Positions 12,801 through 16,371 of a stretch of 16,371 nucleotides of DNA are shown one piece after another. This DNA comes from Clostridia bacterium (lineage in GTDB: Bacteria; Bacillota; Clostridia; UBA1381; UMGS1253): positions 1 to 16,371 of the forward strand of contig JAFQPV010000237.1 of the NCBI GenBank assembly GCA_017411585.1, in the 5' to 3' direction. The position numbers and the translations under genes are program-made. Position 1 is the stretch's first letter, and every line of letters begins with the position of its first letter. The notes below the pieces were generated by a model, which had not been told where the DNA came from, did no database searches, and saw nothing but the letters and a program-made list of their open reading frames with translations.

Positions 12801-15800
12801 GGAAACTCCGGTAGATCCGCAGCCGCCGGTAGAGCCGGAAGAACCGGTTGAGCCGGAAATTCCGCCGGTAGATCCGGAAGAACCGCCGGTAGTAGACAAC
12901 AGTGCAAATGAGCTTGATTTGACCTACACCACAGCTTTGGCGCTGACAGCAATGGCTTCGACAGGTAAATATGCAAACGCTGTTAACCGTGTAAGCGGCG
13001 AAAAGTCGATTTATGCAGGCGGCTTCTATATGCCGATGCTCGTAAGCGAAGCAGTTAATGCAACTGTTGACCACGAAGCAAAGACAGCTGTTGTAACCGT
13101 ACCGTTCGGTACAGAGGTTGTAAACCTTAACGCTGCAACCGTTGCAGGTACAGGCATTGACCTGGCTGACAATGCAACTGTTGTAATGCTCAACGACAAC
13201 GGCGCGGCAAAGACCTTCGACGTTGTTGCAGGTGAAAACACCTATGCAGTAACCGTAAAATGGGCAGACGCTGCAGATGCGAACATGGGTCTTGCATCTA
13301 CAGGCGCAGATGTTTACGGCGTAAAATATAAGATGGCTGACCTCTGGGCAGGTAGCACAAAGGCGTATTCTCTTGTTCCGACAACACTCGATATGAGCGT
13401 TGCCTTAGAAATTGATGCAGCCTATTATGAAGCGCTGGGCGAGACTGTTCCGACAGAATTTGCAAACGGTGTACGTTTTGTAGCTACCGGATTTGGTGTT
13501 ACAAATATGACCTCTAAAAACTCTGTAGCGGATTATGGTGACCTTGCTCGTTATAAGATTTTCAATGACGCAATGAAGGCGTGGGTAGCAGCAGGCATTA
13601 TTGCTGATACAGACGACCTCGACGGTGCAACACTTGTAAATACAGGTGTACATTATCAGACACATAACTCGAGCATGTTTACTGCATCCGGTGCAAATGT
13701 AGACATGGACAGCTATTTAGCATTTAATGTTGAAGAAGCAGGCGTTGTTTATGTAATTCCGGGCGGCAAGGGTACATTTACAAATGATGATACCTGGACA
13801 AAGGTGGATGCAGAGACCCTTCTTGCAAGACGTAACGGTGCAAGTGGTAACTACTACTACCATATGGAAACCTACGATGACGAAGTATATGTAAAGAACG
13901 TAGCAGCAGGTGATGCGGTTACCGTTCCGGTAACAGTAGCATCCGGCGACCTTACACCGATTGTTATCTACGATGCAGGCGCAACATTTGTTGCTCCGAC
14001 TCCGGAAGAACCGGTAGAGCCGGAAGAACCGGTAGAGCCGGAAACACCTTCGCTTGGTGATATCGAAGACGGCGGCTTAGTAGAAGATACCGGCGTACTG
14101 GCTGAAACAGTAGAAGCTCCGGATGCAGTACAGGATGCTGCAAGCACAGATATTACCGTTGAAGGTAACAAGGGCGAAGAAGCACGCGGTGAGCACGTAG
14201 TTGTAATGGTGCTTGGCGTTAAGAGTCGTGATGCAGAGGGTAATCCTACAATGTGGACACTCGCTGACGTACGAGCTGCACTTGCAGGTGGCTCCGGCGA
14301 CCTCGTTGCAGCAGGTATTATCCTCGGTATGGGCAGTGCAACTGTTGATGAAAACGGTGATTACACTGTTGACATGACATTGCCGAACAGCGTAACAAGC
14401 GGTAGCTACGATGTCGTTATCGACGATGAAACACACGAAGATGCTCTTGAATATGTTGCAATTTCCGAAAAGGTTGCAGCATACAACGCAATCGTGACCG
14501 GCGCAGCTGATCCGTTTGCAAATGTGAATTTGATTATCTCTACAAACGATATTTACACAGGTCTTACACCGGCAGGCAAGGCAGCTGTTGAAGCTTCCGT
14601 ACTTGCAAAGGATGCTGTAGCAGCACTTCCGGAAATCACAGAGACAGCGCCGGGTTCGGGCGAATATGTAGGACTTGAAAACATCGCTGTTCTCGGTGCA
14701 ATCATCGACACAAGAATTGCAGTAGAAGCACTCAACGATGGTGCAGACGCAGCAGAGCTTGATACGGTTTGGGATTACATCTTACCGGCAGCAGATGCTG
14801 AAAGCGATGATATCGTTGCAGTAGCAGCTGCAATCTACGAAGATGCAGCAGCACTCAACGCTACAGGTAAGGCAAATGTTGTAGCAGCACTCTCTGAAAA
14901 GGCTTACGAAACCAAGACCGTAAACGGCGCTCAGGTTTCCGTTAAGACTCAGGTTGCTGAAGACTTTGCTGAAGCAGTATTCGTTGAATTAATCAACAAC
15001 ACAGGTTATACAAACATCAATGCAGTAGCAACAGTAGTAAACGATTACATCGCAGCAGGTGTATTCGAAGAGCTTACAAGCGTTTCTACAGCGACACTTT
15101 CTACAATCGTAAAGGATTACACTATCACCTCTTATGCAGACTTTGAAGAAAAGGTTGCAGCGATTGTGGGTGGCGACGATACACCGTCCACAGGTGGCAC
15201 GGAAGTTGTTCCGAGCACACCGGGTACAAACACCGGCACAACCTCCGGCTCTATGTCTAACACCACAACCGGTGTTAAGGATCCGGTAACAGATGAAAAG
15301 CCGTATAAGGCACTGTCCGAATTCAAGGATGCAGCAGATGCAGCATGGGCTGCTCCGGCACTCCAGATGATGCTTGACAGAAACATTTTGAACGGCTATG
15401 AAGATGATACAATCAGACCGAACAACACTGCTACTAGACAGGAAGTTGCTAAGATGCTCGTTCAGGCACTCTCTAAGGTGAATTCGGCAGCTTGGACAGG
15501 TTTTGATGATGTTGCGCAGGGCGAATGGTACTACTCTTACATTGCAACTGCAGTAAATGAGGGTATTATCAAGGGCGTAGGCGACAACAAGTTCGGTACA
15601 GGTGCGCTGATTACAAGAGAAGACCTCTCTGTACTGATTTACAGATACCTTACAAGTAAGGGCAATGTACTCAATACCGCAAGCGCGAACTTTACAGATG
15701 CAGCAGCCATCAGCGATTATGCAGCAGAAGCAGTAAATGCACTGGCAAATGCAGGCGTAATCAGAGGCTATGCAGATGGCGGCTTCAACCCGAAGGGCAA

Positions 15801-15861
15801 TGCAACTCGTGCGGAAATTGCGCAGGTACTTTACAATGTAATTACCATCTTCGGTCTGTAA
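9847..15861 (+). CDS. Very large secreted S-layer homology (SLH) protein with three repeat modules
   Basis: A 2004-residue surface protein. ATG 9847 is chosen because TAAGGAGG (9831-9838) lies 8 nt upstream; ATGs at 9841 and 9850 are alternatives. A signal peptide is clear (MMKKVLSVALSVIMVLSVLS, cleavage after GFA near residue 26). An N-terminal region (to about 238) precedes three diverged modules at about 239-597, 629-980 and 1021-1384, joined by Pro/Glu/Asp-rich linkers. Each module has a beta-rich part (VNLTVPYGVEVV, VVTVPFGTEVV) and a later part with shared motifs such as WVTAGYLDTKYDLNGAT and WVAAGIIADTDDLDGAT. An Ala-rich, probably helical region (about 1410-1770), a Thr/Ser/Gly linker and three SLH domains (about 1820-2004) follow. 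SLH domains anchor proteins to pyruvylated cell-wall polymer in many Gram-positives. Cysteine is almost absent (one seen, SGACDYIY). Function beyond surface anchoring is unknown. Confidence 0.93.
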   Translation: MMKKVLSVALSVIMVLSVLSVPGFAADPAAVEYTVSNVSYAGEAYYDDGENAGYAMVDGITSIPDNGKKLVPSVEISASADTTATVIFAVYTEGVLTNAFYETKAVGTTAVEFSKEITVVDNEKETYKVFVLGADGKAIAPVSNFPVAENALEYMVITYADGTSEKVFGADLTGDTVRLEVTDARRAANPSIKVVPVDNSTEVSIDIDADFWQNGAAVTFAPISGDPVVLKVLPDLVELKYVPTLSYLYAFENAGGDKAVNSGIHNVEAVTKFTGTDVTVKVPVGTTALAVKKIEIGAGTANAASIAAFEVSMNGDSATVEKTAGGKTYTFNFVWDDAQPYIYNVTTANITKPKRTVIVRTNGKALRSSSSSSTEVTAASAAKALDSGDTLADNSANMKVKINGTALPNDGSVLVLSTGNMEAGNRAATLSSVISATGKFIKGPADPNWVTFTPSADGTLYVRATQADAMEATYDWDEVAGDASWYVVSDAKLDDTAVKLYAKDFTAGTPVSIPTQAIDADEINFVNGKLDVANVGKEKMYRYEAPSEGGGLPARLMSTNNGVTWTAVENTAFDRYSSVNGVTQGYNSWFIISFNDMPANPDGPGEGGDPEVPPVDPDEPDEPEVPAAPTLEWESAIALTDTPKTQGQGPENRRNLHKDGLYRVGAVSGSVELNPEETTVNLTVPYGVEVVKMGAVSVNLLDDADHAATATVTVAEVEYTVNVSWAAYAYNAENADMPMLYDLEYTATDRTGLYDTSWYYAIPTNLVLDADHDYVVGEGDLKGSYTNDKGKTTNVDKPSGTWLTKTSHDNVNLTSTNSGGQVNRLHLGPTAFESWVTAGYLDTKYDLNGATSIIANYTDVAENNAVRYKFKAGVDGYVIVASNQANTALTAEDGWAQLTGATMKFTNSSTGDQGTALNNPPEGHTNVAKSYAEWSGACDYIYAKKVSVGEVVEVAESTVKSVYPPIVIVATEDMITLDIEDTEDPETPVDPQPPVEPEEPVEPEIPPVDPEEPPVVDNSANELDLTYTTALALTAMASTGKYANAVNRVSGEKSIYAGGFYMPMLVSEAVNATVDHEAKTAVVTVPFGTEVVNLNAATVAGTGIDLADNATVVMLNDNGAAKTFDVVAGENTYAVTVKWADAADANMGLASTGADVYGVKYKMADLWAGSTKAYSLVPTTLDMSVALEIDAAYYEALGETVPTEFANGVRFVATGFGVTNMTSKNSVADYGDLARYKIFNDAMKAWVAAGIIADTDDLDGATLVNTGVHYQTHNSSMFTASGANVDMDSYLAFNVEEAGVVYVIPGGKGTFTNDDTWTKVDAETLLARRNGASGNYYYHMETYDDEVYVKNVAAGDAVTVPVTVASGDLTPIVIYDAGATFVAPTPEEPVEPEEPVEPETPSLGDIEDGGLVEDTGVLAETVEAPDAVQDAASTDITVEGNKGEEARGEHVVVMVLGVKSRDAEGNPTMWTLADVRAALAGGSGDLVAAGIILGMGSATVDENGDYTVDMTLPNSVTSGSYDVVIDDETHEDALEYVAISEKVAAYNAIVTGAADPFANVNLIISTNDIYTGLTPAGKAAVEASVLAKDAVAALPEITETAPGSGEYVGLENIAVLGAIIDTRIAVEALNDGADAAELDTVWDYILPAADAESDDIVAVAAAIYEDAAALNATGKANVVAALSEKAYETKTVNGAQVSVKTQVAEDFAEAVFVELINNTGYTNINAVATVVNDYIAAGVFEELTSVSTATLSTIVKDYTITSYADFEEKVAAIVGGDDTPSTGGTEVVPSTPGTNTGTTSGSMSNTTTGVKDPVTDEKPYKALSEFKDAADAAWAAPALQMMLDRNILNGYEDDTIRPNNTATRQEVAKMLVQALSKVNSAAWTGFDDVAQGEWYYSYIATAVNEGIIKGVGDNKFGTGALITREDLSVLIYRYLTSKGNVLNTASANFTDAAAISDYAAEAVNALANAGVIRGYADGGFNPKGNATRAEIAQVLYNVITIFGL
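11638..11732 (+). repeat. Pro/Glu/Asp-rich linker 1 of the SLH protein
   Basis: Low-complexity coding DNA built on CCGGAx and CCGGTx units encodes PEVPPVDPDEPDEPEVP and flanks. It marks the border between modules 1 and 2. Confidence 0.8.
12793..12894 (+). repeat. Pro/Glu/Asp-rich linker 2 of the SLH protein
   Basis: Encodes a run of PVDP, PVEP, EEPVEP and IPPVDP units between modules 2 and 3. The repeated CCGG-rich codon pairs resemble the other two linkers, consistent with expansion by slippage or recombination. Confidence 0.8.
14002..14043 (+). repeat. 18-bp tandem repeat in linker 3 of the SLH protein
   Basis: The unit CCGGAAGAACCGGTAGAG occurs twice without change (14002-14019 and 14020-14037), followed by a partial third copy. 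It encodes PEEPVE repeats after module 3. Perfect identity suggests recent copy-number change. Confidence 0.85.
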
Positions 15862-15892
15862 GAACGGATAGAGAATTAAGGGAGGTTTAACA

Positions 15893-16371
15893 ATGAAATT
15901 ATTTAAAAAAGTAATGTCATTGATTATTGCATCAGTTATGATGTTGCAGGTAGCGGCTTTTGCCGCTCCTGCACCTGCCGATGTCGAAGGCACATACTAC
16001 GAGAACGCTGCAAAGCTTTTGAGTGCTCTCGAGATTATGATCGGCGACGGCAGCAGCTTCAATGGCGATAACAACATTACACGTGCAGAATTTACAAAGA
16101 TTATGGTTGTAGCTGCAGGTCATGCAAACATCGTTTCCGGCTATAAGCCGACAGGTGTTTTCACAGACGTTGCTACAAGCGAATGGTATGCTCCGTATGT
16201 TGAATTTGGTAAGGATATGGGTGCTATCAATGGTATGGGTGACGGCACATTCGCTCCGAATGCGAACGTTACGGGCGAGCAGGCTGTTAAGATGATGGTT
16301 TCCACTATTGGTTACGGTCTGAGAGCAAGCGAAGAAGGCGGCTATCCGGCAGGCTACATCACAGTAGCACA
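15893..16371 (+). CDS. SLH-domain secreted protein, N-terminal part (cut by window end)
   Basis: The first 159 codons of a second surface protein, open at the window end. A strong SD AAGGGAGG (15878-15885) lies 7 nt before ATG 15893. A signal peptide is visible (MKLFKKVMSLIIASVMMLQV, cleavage near AFA-APAP). Two SLH-type repeats follow at the N-terminus. The first has YENAAKLLSALEIMIGD, then NNITRAEFTKIMVVAAG. The second has FTDVATSEWYAPYVEFGKDM, then GDGTFAPNANVTGEQAVKMM. So the anchoring domain is N-terminal here, whereas it is C-terminal in the preceding protein. Only 31 nt separate the genes and no terminator is seen between them, so they may share a transcript. What follows the SLH region is unknown. 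Confidence 0.9.
   Translation, partial: MKLFKKVMSLIIASVMMLQVAAFAAPAPADVEGTYYENAAKLLSALEIMIGDGSSFNGDNNITRAEFTKIMVVAAGHANIVSGYKPTGVFTDVATSEWYAPYVEFGKDMGAINGMGDGTFAPNANVTGEQAVKMMVSTIGYGLRASEEGGYPAGYITVA

Noticed and set aside
12325..13074. Minus-strand open frames opposite the SLH protein (also 14989-15993)
   Set aside because: They mirror GCA/GTA/CCG-rich coding DNA and give Cys/Arg-rich proteins without ribosome binding sites or recognisable domains.
12793..14043. Regularly spaced CCGG-rich repeats as a CRISPR-like or mobile repeat
   Set aside because: They are in-frame Pro/Glu linkers of one protein, without unique spacers, cas genes or inverted ends.

Overview
The window looks like a chromosomal segment of a low-to-moderate GC Bacillota (Clostridia, possibly Oscillospiraceae-like). 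It has strong AGGAGG-type Shine-Dalgarno (SD) sites, tight operons, consensus sigma-A promoters and large secreted S-layer homology (SLH) proteins. The species cannot be named from the sequence. All convincing genes are on the + strand, in two blocks separated by a strong terminator.

Block 1 (about 16-9507) is one long operon for a bacterial microcompartment (BMC). A TTGACA-N17-TATTAT promoter at 16-44 precedes: class II (fuculose/rhamnulose-phosphate type) aldolase, GlcG/PduO-C (DUF336) protein, an unrecognised domain joined in frame to a zinc alcohol dehydrogenase, two BMC-H shell proteins, BMC-P vertex protein, PduS-type RnfC-like flavo-iron-sulfur protein, PduT-type BMC-T, CoA-acylating aldehyde dehydrogenase, a second two-domain BMC-T, PduL phosphotransacylase and a DeoR-family regulator. 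A hairpin terminator closes the operon. The shell set (H, P, T) is complete. Five enzymes carry predicted encapsulation helices.

Inferred pathway: a deoxysugar phosphate is cleaved to dihydroxyacetone phosphate and lactaldehyde. Lactaldehyde is oxidised to lactoyl-CoA, then converted to lactoyl-phosphate by PduL. The alcohol dehydrogenase reduces a second lactaldehyde to 1,2-propanediol and recycles NADH. This is the logic proposed for the planctomycete/verrucomicrobial (PVM) fucose/rhamnose compartment. No B12 diol dehydratase or glycyl radical enzyme is in the window, although PduS and PduT are present. The most unusual points are two places where an in-frame internal start with a strong SD may give long and short forms (orphan domain + ADH; Lys/Ala-rich extension + BMC-H), a cluster of palindromes between the BMC-H and BMC-P genes, and a 44-bp perfect repeat shared by the two BMC-H genes.

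Block 2 (about 9659 to the end) is a cell-surface locus with its own promoter (TTGACT-N17-TATAAT) and a roughly 150-nt leader containing tandem related hairpins. It encodes a 2004-residue secreted SLH protein with three diverged repeat modules joined by Pro/Glu-rich linkers. A second SLH protein follows and is cut by the window end. Nothing in the sequence links block 2 functionally to the BMC operon.
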